Shown: positions 1 to 8,506 of the stretch, in pieces
Layout: each line of letters starts with the position of its first letter
How positions within the stretch are numbered: position 1 is the first letter of the stretch
Source: Xanthomarina spongicola
GTDB lineage: Bacteria > Bacteroidota > Bacteroidia > Flavobacteriales > Flavobacteriaceae
Length of the DNA stretch: 64,000 bases
Direction of reading: 5' to 3'
Assembly (NCBI RefSeq): GCF_003148645.1
Contig: NZ_QGGP01000010.1
Coordinates: 1-64,000, forward strand
The notes under the pieces: model-generated
What the model saw: only the letters and a program-made list of their open reading frames with translations
Database searches by the model: none
What the model was told of the DNA's origin: nothing
Made by a program: the position numbers and the translations under genes

Positions 1-297
1 CTATGTAGTTATGTTGGAATTACACCCACGATACGGGAATCAGGTAGTAGTGTAAGAGGGAGAAGTAGAATTAGTAAAGTGGGTAATAAGAAATTAAGGA
101 ATCTACTATTTTTAGCAGCGTTTTCAGCTTGTAAATATAATAAAGCATGTAAGGCACTTTTTGATAGGATTGTAGCTAAAGGAAAGAGTAAGAAATTAGC
201 ATTAATTGCGGTGGCCAATAAGCTGTTAAAGCAAGCCTTTGCTATCGCAAAGAGTGGTTTGTCATACGATGAAAACTTTGTTTCAAAATTAGCTTAA
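1..297 (+). CDS. IS110-family transposase, C-terminal part (5' end outside window)
   Basis: The frame is open from base 1 and ends at TAA 295-297, leaving about 98 residues. It begins LCSYVGITPTIRESGSSVRG and continues through a KVGNKKLRNLLFLAA stretch and a basic C-terminus. This is the conserved end of the Transposase_20 domain of IS110/IS1111 elements. In that family the SG-S-G segment lies at the catalytic serine, so the S residues near the window start are probably the active-site region. The transposase performs DEDD/serine-type recombination, guided in this family by a bridge RNA from the element's non-coding end. Only about 30-40 bases separate its stop from the next gene, so the right end of the element must lie there. 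Whether the full copy is intact cannot be seen. An internal ATG at 79 is not the real start. Confidence 0.88.
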   Translation, partial: LCSYVGITPTIRESGSSVRGRSRISKVGNKKLRNLLFLAAFSACKYNKACKALFDRIVAKGKSKKLALIAVANKLLKQAFAIAKSGLSYDENFVSKLA

Positions 298-337
298 AAT
301 TGTTTGTTTTTTAACTCAGTTCTTTGTTGTGCTTTCG
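298..337. other. IS110 right end meeting a cassette-like gene end
   Basis: These 40 bases lie between the transposase stop and the stop of the next, convergent gene. They contain GTTGTGC at 326-332, which on the minus strand reads GCACAAC just after the stop codon of the 338-1171 gene. The mirror of this heptamer (GCACAAC on the plus strand) lies at 1193-1199, just upstream of that gene's start. The pair resembles the core sites that bound an integron gene cassette, each about one base off the RYYYAAC/GTTRRRY consensus. The IS would then have inserted in or beside the attC-like end. This is an inference from very short matches. Confidence 0.35.
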
Positions 338-1171
338 TTATTTTTCAGTTCCTTCTAACATTTTTTGAAGTTCAGAATTTGTTTTTTCTCCAATAATATC
401 AGTTAGTTTTTCTGTTTTATAATTATATTTTTTAATAATTGTTGGTTCGTTTATATCCTCATATTTTCCATCATTATTTTTATCAATTCCAAAACTGACA
501 ATTAAGTCTTTACTTTCGTTTAAGAATTTATAAGAAACAATATCCATTTCCGCGTTCTCAATTTTCTTTAATTTCTTTTCGTTTAATGAATAAATATAAA
601 GTGATTTAAAATCCGATAAATTGATTACTCCATCTTTGTATGTGTCTTTTTCAGCAACTTTAAACAGTAAAAGGATTTCATCAGAAAAATATTCCGTATC
701 AATATTATTGAAGTTAACTCTTTTGTCAAATAGTTTTTTTGTCAATTCATTTTTTTGATTATAAATAATTAGATTGTTATATGCTCCGTAATATTGTCTA
801 GAATATCTACTATCACTTGATTTATAACTACTGCTAGATGTTTTTCTAATATTCAAAAGTCCATTTATATCTTCTGCTTCATTTAAGTTTTTATGAGACA
901 CAGGAATTATATATACAGAATTTAAAGTGTCAATCAGTTTTGGATTTTGATATGAAATTACTTGTTCTCTTTTATTCTCTTTTTGTAATTCCTCAATTTT
1001 TTCATCTGATAGAATTCCAGTTTCAGTATCATCATAACTATTAAATCTCACAAGTTCCGAAATTGCTATTCCACCTATTCCTAAAATTGAAACAATGACT
1101 AGAATAATGGCAAGTGTTCCTAGAATTGCTAGAATTTTTTGATTGTAATTTTTTACTTTTTCTATTTTCAT
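338..1171 (-). CDS. membrane-anchored hypothetical protein with EF-hand-like loops
   Basis: I do not recognise this 277-residue protein. It has a short basic N-terminus, one strong transmembrane segment at about residues 14-38, and then a long hydrophilic, probably periplasmic part. Two calcium-loop-like stretches are visible: KDGVINLSDF (about 179-188) and DKNNDGKYEDINE (about 230-242, with D230, N232, D234 and G235). The middle is rich in Ser and Tyr. The ATG at 1169-1171 follows an upstream sequence (minus-strand GTTGTGC, then TTAAACCCGAACTATAA) that looks like the one before the 19905 gene. The gene stands alone between an IS110 end and the copper operon, has no operon partner, and is probably a recently acquired cassette-like gene. 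Function unknown. Confidence 0.75.
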   Translation of the reverse strand: MKIEKVKNYNQKILAILGTLAIILVIVSILGIGGIAISELVRFNSYDDTETGILSDEKIEELQKENKREQVISYQNPKLIDTLNSVYIIPVSHKNLNEAEDINGLLNIRKTSSSSYKSSDSRYSRQYYGAYNNLIIYNQKNELTKKLFDKRVNFNNIDTEYFSDEILLLFKVAEKDTYKDGVINLSDFKSLYIYSLNEKKLKKIENAEMDIVSYKFLNESKDLIVSFGIDKNNDGKYEDINEPTIIKKYNYKTEKLTDIIGEKTNSELQKMLEGTEK

Positions 1172-1281
1172 TTATAGTTCGGGTTTAATGAAGCACAACT
1201 CGTTATATAAACACTAATATACCTGTTTTTGGTTCATATTATCTGGAAACGACTGTTTTTTATTTACATATTTAAATCATA

Positions 1282-3282
1282 TTAATTTAAAACAAAGGAT
1301 GCATTTATATAAAAATTACGACCTTTTTGAGAAATGTTATTCCAATCTGCATAGGTTGAATAATTTGTGTCTAATATATTTTCAATTCCATATTTAAAAA
1401 CCAATTTGTTTTCTTTTAAATAGAATATATTCCCTAGATTCAGATTTAAAATTGCAAACGAAGCTGTTTCATTTTCACCATAAAAGCTACTGTAATTTGT
1501 CTGGTTTCCGTTACCATCTAATTGTATTGCTGCACTAAATAATTCTCTGGTATAATTAACTTCAGCTAAATAAGAAAATGGCTTTATAAGAGGTAAATTT
1601 TCGTTGTTACTTCCTTTTCCACAGTTATAACCAATGGTTCCATTTACAGAAAACGCATTAGATATTTTATATTCAGAATTTAAATAAACATCAAAAATTC
1701 TAGCGTTAGACAAGCTGTTATAGATTTTAACTCCATTTGCTCCAATTGTCATTGCGCTTAAGTCTGGATCTATTTCGCCAACTATATAATCCATAAGATA
1801 GAAGTAAGATGTTTCTAAACCAATTTTAAATTTTTTCATATAGTAATTTGTAGCAAAATTTGCTTCTAAGGCTTTTTCATTTTTTAAGGTTGGATTTCCT
1901 ATATAGTCGAAATTATCGAAACTATTATATAAGAAAAACCCGTAACCTTCACTAACAGAAGGTGCTCTCTCTCCATAACCAACTCCAAAAGTAGCATCGT
2001 ATTTTTCTTTCTTAATTTGATAATCTGTAGAAAAACTCATTAAAAACCGTGTTTTAGAATCGGTTAAATCTGGATAAAAAATCTGTAAGCTTTCCAAACC
2101 TACTTCTTCGGCAATGGTATTATTATGGTATCCAAATCTAGCCGAAGCAGAAATAGTTTTTTCTTCACTTAAAGCAAACCCATCTTTTACATAAATTCCA
2201 GTATATAGAGTTCTTATATCTGGCCAAGTATACATAAACATAGCTGGCTGATTAGAATCGTTTGGATACATAGTCATTTCGGCTAAAGAACGGTTATAAA
2301 ACCCATTAACATTGAATAACAGATTGTGTTTTCCTTCAATTAAAGTTGCTTTAGAATAGAATCCATAGGTATCACTCCAACCAGGCATATCCATTCTAAT
2401 AGGCACATCTGGACGTTTAGAATCGTCCATAATATGTGTAATGGTATTATAATATAATTTAGTTTCTAAAGATTTTATTGTAGTAGAATCGCTTTTAAAT
2501 GTATGTGTTACCGAAGTTATAAGAGCTTCTGCTAAAGACACATCCATTGGTAAGGCTGGATAGCCAACATCTGTTGCTTTATCGTAGATAACATTAGCTG
2601 CTAAAACATGGTTTTCTGAAAGCTTATAACCTCCTTGCAGAGAGATATTATACTTTTGAAACTGAGAATACAATACTTCCATATTTCCTCCAGCATCATA
2701 ATTATCAGACTTTCTAAAAATACCATCAGCATTTACATAGAATTTATCTCCAGTATATTCCAAATCTAAGCCTGCAGTTCTATAATTTCCATTAGTTTCA
2801 TAACCTAAATCGAAACTAGATTTTAAACCTGTACCATAAAATTTAGAACGAGGCATTTTTAAATCGATTCCTCCTCCTACACAATGGCCATTTTCTGTTC
2901 CTTCCTGTCCAGAATCGACACTTACTTTGTCTAGATTAGACACATCTACATAAGATGTAATTGGATCCATTTTATCTGTACATGCTCCAAATATTTGCAT
3001 TCCATCTATGGTAACAACCAATCTTTGACTTGCCATGTTATTCATAGCTGGTTCCCAAGCATAATTACCTCGTTTTATCATGGTAATTCTGTTTGATTTT
3101 TCTAGATAGTCGTCAATGCTAGATAGCGTTTTTTCTTGACAATAATTACTTAGTTTTCTTTGACCAATTAAAATAACTTCTTCTAATTGAGTTGTGTCTT
3201 TTTCAATTATATATGTGTCTTCTTGTGCATAGATAGAGACACCAATTAGAAAGCCAACACACAATAAGGTGAGCTTTTTCAT
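1282..3282 (-). CDS. TonB-dependent copper receptor, OprC/NosA-like
   Basis: This is a 666-residue outer-membrane receptor with signal peptide MKKLTLLCVGFLIGVSIYAQ, a plug domain (about 30-145) and a 22-strand-type barrel ending in an aromatic-containing strand (SFVLN). The plug contains DGMQIFGACTDKMDPITSY (93-111), the hallmark of the TonB-copper family. The C101-x3-M105 motif and H283-x-M285 (in THIMDD) reproduce the CxxxM/HxM copper site described for Pseudomonas OprC, and the distance between the two halves is nearly the same. It is the last gene of a three-gene operon (4718 to 1282) next to the nos cluster. The inferred role is copper uptake across the outer membrane for the copper sites of NosZ. 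The transport energy would come from a TonB such as the one at 28387-29118. Confidence 0.85.
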   Translation of the reverse strand: MKKLTLLCVGFLIGVSIYAQEDTYIIEKDTTQLEEVILIGQRKLSNYCQEKTLSSIDDYLEKSNRITMIKRGNYAWEPAMNNMASQRLVVTIDGMQIFGACTDKMDPITSYVDVSNLDKVSVDSGQEGTENGHCVGGGIDLKMPRSKFYGTGLKSSFDLGYETNGNYRTAGLDLEYTGDKFYVNADGIFRKSDNYDAGGNMEVLYSQFQKYNISLQGGYKLSENHVLAANVIYDKATDVGYPALPMDVSLAEALITSVTHTFKSDSTTIKSLETKLYYNTITHIMDDSKRPDVPIRMDMPGWSDTYGFYSKATLIEGKHNLLFNVNGFYNRSLAEMTMYPNDSNQPAMFMYTWPDIRTLYTGIYVKDGFALSEEKTISASARFGYHNNTIAEEVGLESLQIFYPDLTDSKTRFLMSFSTDYQIKKEKYDATFGVGYGERAPSVSEGYGFFLYNSFDNFDYIGNPTLKNEKALEANFATNYYMKKFKIGLETSYFYLMDYIVGEIDPDLSAMTIGANGVKIYNSLSNARIFDVYLNSEYKISNAFSVNGTIGYNCGKGSNNENLPLIKPFSYLAEVNYTRELFSAAIQLDGNGNQTNYSSFYGENETASFAILNLNLGNIFYLKENKLVFKYGIENILDTNYSTYADWNNISQKGRNFYINASFVLN

Positions 3283-3366
3283 AAAAAATAATTTTTAGTG
3301 ATTTTTTTAAAAGACACACTAACACATGTTAATGTGTCTTTTAAAATTTAGATAAATTGACTTTTG

Positions 3367-4221
3367 TTAGAATTCTAATTCTAAATAAAGACTGCTTTGT
3401 GGATTATCTTCAGTTACATCTTCACCTTTTAAAACAGTATCCATGTCATCTAAAAGTTTTAAGTTTAAAACCCAGTAACCTGTCATGGTTAAAGATAAAT
3501 TTCCTTGATAATTCCCTTCTACAGATCTATATGTTAAGTCTGTATTGTTTGGAGAACTATGGTTCCCCATTCCTGGCATTCTAGGATCTAGAGTAATTGT
3601 ATAATCTTCAACAATAGGAAAAGACATCATGTTTTCCATTTTGTATAAGCCAACTTTCATATTGTTAATAGCAATTTTTGGGTCTTTAGGCTCTATTAAA
3701 GCTAAGATATAACGTACATTATCGCTTCCCATAAAACTAGTTACATTTTGATCGTTATTTTGCAAAACTGTAATGGTGTCTGTTACTGAATAGATCATAC
3801 CATCAATAGCATAATCTAATGTTAAAGACCATCCAGAACCATCAGTATTTGTCATTTGATAAATAACGAAACCTTGATAAACTGTATCTCTTCCAGGTGC
3901 TTTTGTAATGGTAGATTTTGGACAAGAATGTTGCATGGTTGGCATTTGCATAACTGGCAACCAGCTGATTGTGAAATCTTCAAAAAAGGTATTGTTTGTA
4001 TTGTCTTTTATTCGAATACTGACATCGTTATATCCTGTATAAAAATCTCCAGATTTACTCCACAATTCAATTGTATGATTGTTGTTTATTATGTCTTGGA
4101 TTTTAGTTAACCCTTCCACTTCGTTGATTACAGGAGGTGTATCGTTATTATCATCGTCTGATGAACAAGCAGTAGACATTAAGGCAATAAATAGAATTGG
4201 TAATATATATTTTAATTTCAT
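3367..4221 (-). CDS. lipoprotein with two YtkA/FixH-like Met-His repeats
   Basis: This 284-residue lipoprotein has its lipobox Cys at residue 19, followed by SSDDDNND. It contains two copies of one pattern. Each has a methionine/histidine cluster (MQMPTMQHSCP at 91-101 and MPGMGNHSSPN at 215-225), followed 15-20 residues later by Y-x-G-x5-M-x-G-x-W-x-L. This layout resembles YtkA-like/FixH-type domains, in which the Met and His residues are plausible Cu(I)/Cu(II) ligands. Position in the operon between the small CNGKC protein and the copper receptor supports a role in binding or relaying copper in the periplasm or at the cell surface. The receptor gene begins 84 bp downstream. The domain name is assigned from motif pattern only. 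Confidence 0.7.
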   Translation of the reverse strand: MKLKYILPILFIALMSTACSSDDDNNDTPPVINEVEGLTKIQDIINNNHTIELWSKSGDFYTGYNDVSIRIKDNTNNTFFEDFTISWLPVMQMPTMQHSCPKSTITKAPGRDTVYQGFVIYQMTNTDGSGWSLTLDYAIDGMIYSVTDTITVLQNNDQNVTSFMGSDNVRYILALIEPKDPKIAINNMKVGLYKMENMMSFPIVEDYTITLDPRMPGMGNHSSPNNTDLTYRSVEGNYQGNLSLTMTGYWVLNLKLLDDMDTVLKGEDVTEDNPQSSLYLELEF

Positions 4222-4322
4222 TTTAGTATTTTTTAGTTTAATATTTCATGTAGCATATTACCCAACTTATATAAATAAGCCAGAAATTGCTTAAACTCAT
4301 TGAGTTTATGTGATAAGAAAAA

Positions 4323-4718
4323 TTAACTAAAAATTGGAGGTGGTGTGTCGATATCTAAATACGTTTTTACGATTTTAGGCGACTTATGTGTAAGTATTAT
4401 TTGAGGTAATTTGTATTCTATAAATTGTGAGTCTATAGTATTGATGCTTGAAACACAAAAAACATCTAAAGCTATTCTTTTACTTTCTTGAAGTGGATTC
4501 TGGCTATTAGATTCTGTACTGCTTTCAGATAATTGTTTGCTTAAATGACATTTACCATTACAACCTTGTTGGTCGTCTTTTTGAATACATAAAGTTTTAG
4601 CAATAAAGTCTTGATTTACAAGAAAATCTCCCACAATAACAAGTGTATTTATATTATGTGCAAATAATATAAACACAAGAACAAATGCTGTTATTTTATG
4701 AGTTATCGCTGAAATCAT
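4323..4718 (-). CDS. small membrane protein with conserved CNGKCH motif, first gene of copper operon
   Basis: The 131-residue protein starts with one hydrophobic segment (about residues 10-33) and carries a cysteine cluster: C44, then QQGCNGKCHLSKQL with C53, C57 and H58. It ends in a proline-rich tail (DTPPPIF). Proteins of this shape accompany copper or iron TonB receptor operons in Flavobacteriaceae, but I know no assigned function. The C-x3-C-H group could bind a metal. The start codon lies directly after the predicted transcription start, so the mRNA may be leaderless. The operon is controlled by the FNR-like promoter at 4723-4766. Confidence 0.65.
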   Translation of the reverse strand: MISAITHKITAFVLVFILFAHNINTLVIVGDFLVNQDFIAKTLCIQKDDQQGCNGKCHLSKQLSESSTESNSQNPLQESKRIALDVFCVSSINTIDSQFIEYKLPQIILTHKSPKIVKTYLDIDTPPPIFS

Positions 4719-4722
4719 AGGG

Positions 4723-4766
4723 CAAATTTAAGCAAGATATTACTTGCAAAACATGATTAAAGTCAG
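4723..4766 (-). promoter_or_regulatory. FNR-like activated promoter of the copper operon
   Basis: On the minus strand the half-sites CTGAC-TTTA-ATCAT (4766-4753) form an imperfect palindrome. A Bacteroidota -7 element TAAATTTG (4730-4723) lies downstream. The palindrome centre (4759.5) is 36.5 bp from the final G of the -7 element, which places it near -41.5, the class II position of CRP/FNR activators. No -33 TTTG box is needed or evident. Spacing and -7 sequence are identical to those at 12833-12876. Confidence 0.68.
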
Positions 4767-4794
4767 ATTTCAAAAAAATATATGTTATAAAAAA

Positions 4795-4818
4795 AGAGCT
4801 GAATTTACATCCAGCTCT
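4795..4818 (-). terminator. terminator after the first universal stress gene
   Basis: AGAGCTG and CAGCTCT form a 7-bp stem with a 10-base loop. On the minus strand it is followed by a run of T, 24 bp after the stop codon of the 4843-5676 gene. Confidence 0.75.
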
Positions 4819-4842
4819 CAACATATTTTTTAATAAGTTCTA

Positions 4843-5676
4843 TTACAATTTAAATGTCATTACTGGTAAAATAGCATGATTTGCAATGTCTTCTGAAATA
4901 CTACCTTCAAAGAAATGAGCAATTCCAGTTCTACCATGAGTAGCAACAGCAATTAAATCTGCTCCTATTTTATTAGCAAAGTTTAAAACACCTTTTTCAA
5001 CTGTATAATCAGATACAAAATTAATGTGCTGTAGGTTGTCTAAATTACCATCAGCTGTCATTAAAAAAGTAGCTACAATTTCATCTATCTCGTTAGTACT
5101 TTTAAACCTATCTGAAGGTAAGTTTACATAAAGCAAATGTAATTTAGCATTTAACGCCTTAAAAAGTTTTGAAGCTTTTAAATATACTGCTACAGATTTT
5201 GAAGAAAAATCGCTAGCAAATACAACATCTTTAAAATTGTCCTTTTCGAATTTATGTTTCAAAACAAGTACAGGAATATCTGCATGTCTTACAACTTTTT
5301 CAGTATTAGAACCAACAAATATTTCAGACAGTCCACTAGAACCATGAGAACCCATTATTATTAAGTCTGCATTATGTTCTAGAGCTACATCGTTAACTTC
5401 GCTAAACACTTTAAAATGTTTAACTATAGGAGTAATATTAACATTTTTTAAGTAAGGTTTATCAAGAAATTCGTTGAATCTCTTTTCAGCAAGCCTTAAA
5501 AAGAAAATAGCTTTTTGTTGTTGTTCAGAATCTGTTTTATTAAGTACTGCATCAGAAATTTCTAGCATGTGTAGTGCTAAAATTTCTGTATCACCATTTT
5601 TTGCTAATTTTACTGCAGCTTCTAAAGCATATTCTGAATGCTCTGAAAAGTCGATTGGTACGATGATTTTATTCAT
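4843..5676 (-). CDS. universal stress protein with two Usp domains
   Basis: The 277-residue cytosolic protein is a tandem of two UspA folds, starting KIIVPIDFSEHSEYALEAA. The first domain ends with the ATP-binding signature G109-x2-G112-x9-G122-S, followed by EKVVRHADIPVLVLKH. The second half has the related but altered ATHGRTGIAHFFEGS. A close paralogue lies at 12979-13812, and the two bracket the nos operon. The gene begins 117 bp after nosY and has its own terminator, so it may be read through from nos or have its own promoter. Usp proteins of this type respond to respiratory or redox stress. A specific role here is inferred only from location. Confidence 0.9.
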   Translation of the reverse strand: MNKIIVPIDFSEHSEYALEAAVKLAKNGDTEILALHMLEISDAVLNKTDSEQQQKAIFFLRLAEKRFNEFLDKPYLKNVNITPIVKHFKVFSEVNDVALEHNADLIIMGSHGSSGLSEIFVGSNTEKVVRHADIPVLVLKHKFEKDNFKDVVFASDFSSKSVAVYLKASKLFKALNAKLHLLYVNLPSDRFKSTNEIDEIVATFLMTADGNLDNLQHINFVSDYTVEKGVLNFANKIGADLIAVATHGRTGIAHFFEGSISEDIANHAILPVMTFKL

Positions 5677-5793
5677 TTTAAATAAATTTATAATGTTTGT
5701 TTCTAAACTTTAAAAGTAAATTAATTTACGCTTTTAATAGCAGAAATCAAAGACGAATTTCAAATATAAAACTTCAGTAGACAAATTTTACTA

Positions 5794-6576
5794 TTAAAAA
5801 TCTTTCCTTTTAGCTTTAAAAACGATTCTTAAAACTGGCATTATTACCCATACTGATAACATAGAAATGGAAATAATTAAACCAAAATTAGTGCCGAAAA
5901 ATTGTTTGAAAATAGCTCCTGTATAACCTAGTAATGCAGATATATCAAGCTTTAACAAAATAAGTGTTCTAGATAAATCTATAGGATTTAACATGGTACC
6001 TATTAATGATAATTTGTCTAAAGGATAATCTTCAAACAAAATTAAAGTCATTAAGAAAATTCCATCGTAAATAATGGCTAAAAACAACCAAAGTAATATG
6101 GCATAACCAAAACCTTTAATTTTATTTTCGTTAGATAAAGCAATATTAAATGCTAAAGCAGTAAAAATAAAGGTTAAAAAAGTACCTGTTATTAATAGAA
6201 GTGAAAAATCCCAAATGGCTGAAGATTTAAATAAACCATAAAAAATGAATGGGATTCCTAAACCTAAAATTAAACTCATAGACAATGAAATGGCAACACC
6301 TAAATACTGTCCTAAAAATATAGAGGATCGTTTTAAAGGTTGCGCTAATAGAAGCTCTGTAAATTCTTTGGAATTATAATAGTACATGACACCAAAAATG
6401 GTTCCAATTAATGGCACTAAAACAATTATAACATTCATTAAGGTTATTACTGCTTTAGAGAGGTCGTTATTTAAAAACAATAGCACTACTCCAAGCAATA
6501 AATAGAATGCAAAATACACGTAGCTCCAACGGCTTCTCATTAAATCGTAAAAACTATATTTTAATATTTTAAGCAT
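5794..6576 (-). CDS. nosY: NosY, ABC-transporter permease for NosZ maturation
   Basis: The 260-residue protein has about six transmembrane segments. It begins MLKILKYSFYDLMRSRWSYVYF, and EFTELLLAQPLKRSSIFLGQYLG is the usual coupling-helix region of NosY/ABC-2 permeases. It is the last gene of the nos operon and overlaps nosF by 8 bp, which indicates translational coupling. NosY forms the inner-membrane channel of the NosDFY complex, which with NosL supports assembly of the CuZ centre of N2O reductase in the periplasm. Confidence 0.92.
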   Translation of the reverse strand: MLKILKYSFYDLMRSRWSYVYFAFYLLLGVVLLFLNNDLSKAVITLMNVIIVLVPLIGTIFGVMYYYNSKEFTELLLAQPLKRSSIFLGQYLGVAISLSMSLILGLGIPFIFYGLFKSSAIWDFSLLLITGTFLTFIFTALAFNIALSNENKIKGFGYAILLWLFLAIIYDGIFLMTLILFEDYPLDKLSLIGTMLNPIDLSRTLILLKLDISALLGYTGAIFKQFFGTNFGLIISISMLSVWVIMPVLRIVFKAKRKDF

Positions 6577-7276
6577 GATTGTCTGTTAATATAGATGCGA
6601 TGGCATGTTCGAAATCTGGTTGATTGGTTTTGCTTTTAAGTTCGCTAATGGTACCTTTAAAATAAATTTGTCCTTCAAGGAGAAACACAATTTCATCTGA
6701 AATTTCTTCAACAAAACTCATAATATGCGATGTAATAAGAATGGTCTTTCCTTTTGCTTTTTCGGCTTGAATCAATTTTTTTAATCTTAATAATGAAATT
6801 GGATCTAGACCAGAAGTTGGCTCATCTAAGATTACTAAAGGGCTATCGAACATAAAAGTTAACACAAGGTTTACTTTTTGTTTGGTTCCTCCAGAGAGGT
6901 TCCCTAATTTTTTATCTAAAAATGGCTCTAGTTTAAAGAGACTAATTAATTCTTGATCTAGGGTTGTATTACCACGTAAATCCTTAATCATTTTAATTAA
7001 TTCTTTAACTTTTAGATTGTTAGGAAAATTTGCAATCTGTGGTAAATAATCTATTTTATGTCTGTAGGCTGAACCGTTTTTTACGTTTTCTCCTAGTACA
7101 TTAATGTTTCCTTTGTTAGGAATAACCATACCTAACAGGCATTTAATTAGTGTTGTTTTCCCTGAACCATTAGGTCCAAGAACAGCAAAAATGCCACCTT
7201 CTCCAATTTCCAGATCAAGACCACTTAAAACTTGGTTCTTTCCGAATTTTTTATGTAAATTTTGAATGCTTACCAT
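6569..7276 (-). CDS. nosF: NosF, ATPase subunit of the NosDFY transporter
   Basis: This 235-residue ABC ATPase has Walker A GPNGSGKTT (about 34-42), the signature LSGGTKQK (127-134), Walker B LVILDEP (147-153) and an H-loop His at about 184. Length and sequence fit NosF. The start overlaps the nosD stop by 7 bp, and its own end overlaps nosY, so the three are probably translated together. It powers NosDFY during copper-sulfur centre biogenesis for NosZ. Confidence 0.93.
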   Translation of the reverse strand: MVSIQNLHKKFGKNQVLSGLDLEIGEGGIFAVLGPNGSGKTTLIKCLLGMVIPNKGNINVLGENVKNGSAYRHKIDYLPQIANFPNNLKVKELIKMIKDLRGNTTLDQELISLFKLEPFLDKKLGNLSGGTKQKVNLVLTFMFDSPLVILDEPTSGLDPISLLRLKKLIQAEKAKGKTILITSHIMSFVEEISDEIVFLLEGQIYFKGTISELKSKTNQPDFEHAIASILTDNHA

Positions 7277-8505
7277 TCTATTTTTTTCATTTTAGGGTTA
7301 TTATCCAATAAATTATCTGGTGTAAATACAGGTGATACTTTTTCAGAAAAATCAATAATATCAATAAACAAACTACGAAGCAAAATAATAGTCTCAGGTG
7401 TTCTGTTTACAATATACGAAAACAGTTTTACTGGTCTGTATGGAATGTCTCCAATCCCATTTTTATCTAAATCATAACCTGTATAATTACTCCAGTAGTT
7501 ATTATTAAATATATTATCGTTTATATTACTGTTATAAGAAATGTCAAAGGAATTGTACAAGAAATTATTACTTATAAAATGATTGGTATAGCAAGCTCCA
7601 CGAACTTTAACTGCCCAACCGTTACTAATAAAGTTATTATTTTTATAATTAATTCTATTCGATCCTTCTATGTTAATACCAATGGTATTATCAGTAAAAG
7701 TATTTCCTTCTATTTCGGCATCGTTAATTTCTTTTAGAAGTAAGCCATAAGATGCTGTTCCCCAGTTTTCCTTAAAATTGTTGTTATACATTTTAATCTT
7801 TTTTGAAAACATGACAGCTACTCCTGCTCCATTGTTTTGGAAGATATTGTCTTGATAAATATCGTCGTTAGAGAACATAAAATGTAATCCATAACGGATA
7901 TTATTGGCACTTACATTGTTTTTTATAATACAATCGTCTGAAAATTCTAAATATATTCCATCTCGAACACGTTCAACAAAATTATGTTCAATTTCAACGT
8001 TCTTACTATACCATAATTGGATACCATTTCCCGAATTATATTCTTCTTTAGCATCTCCAATTATTTTATTATGAAATATCTTACCGTTACGCCCTTTTTC
8101 AATATAAATTCCAAAAAACAGCTTTTCTAAAACCAGATTTTTTATAACAAAATCGTTACTTCTTTTTACACGAATAGCTGCATAATCTTCCGTATAACTT
8201 GTTCCTACATTAATAATAAATAAGCCATCAACGGTAACACTATCTGAAACTATGGTGATTATTTCACCTTTCATTTCACCATCTATTACAGGATAATTTT
8301 CGCCAATAATGGTTAAAGGCTTATCTACTAAAATATCATGTTCTTTATAAGTCCCTTTTTTAACTACAATAGTGTCAAAGCTTTTTGCAACTTTAATCGC
8401 ATCGTTTAATTTTGATATCGGACAATCTTCGCATACATCAATTGTTTGAGCATGCAAGACACTGGCTAATAACATAGCTATAATAGAAACTATTTTAATT
8501 TTCAT
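7270..8505 (-). CDS. nosD: NosD, periplasmic beta-helix subunit of NosDFY
   Basis: The 411-residue exported protein has signal peptide MKIKIVSIIAMLLASVLHAQ. A long run of parallel beta-helix (CASH/PbH1) repeats follows, rich in NN, GI and IxxN turns such as GIYIEKGRNGKIFHNKI and GLHFMFSNDDIYQDN. The closing SNYTGYDLDKNGIGDIPYRP motif is characteristic of NosD. It sits on the periplasmic side of NosFY and is required for the CuZ cluster. nosD starts 1 base before the nosL stop codon in genome order (8505 versus 8507) and overlaps nosF. Confidence 0.94.
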   Translation of the reverse strand: MKIKIVSIIAMLLASVLHAQTIDVCEDCPISKLNDAIKVAKSFDTIVVKKGTYKEHDILVDKPLTIIGENYPVIDGEMKGEIITIVSDSVTVDGLFIINVGTSYTEDYAAIRVKRSNDFVIKNLVLEKLFFGIYIEKGRNGKIFHNKIIGDAKEEYNSGNGIQLWYSKNVEIEHNFVERVRDGIYLEFSDDCIIKNNVSANNIRYGLHFMFSNDDIYQDNIFQNNGAGVAVMFSKKIKMYNNNFKENWGTASYGLLLKEINDAEIEGNTFTDNTIGINIEGSNRINYKNNNFISNGWAVKVRGACYTNHFISNNFLYNSFDISYNSNINDNIFNNNYWSNYTGYDLDKNGIGDIPYRPVKLFSYIVNRTPETIILLRSLFIDIIDFSEKVSPVFTPDNLLDNNPKMKKIEW

Positions 8506-8506
8506 G

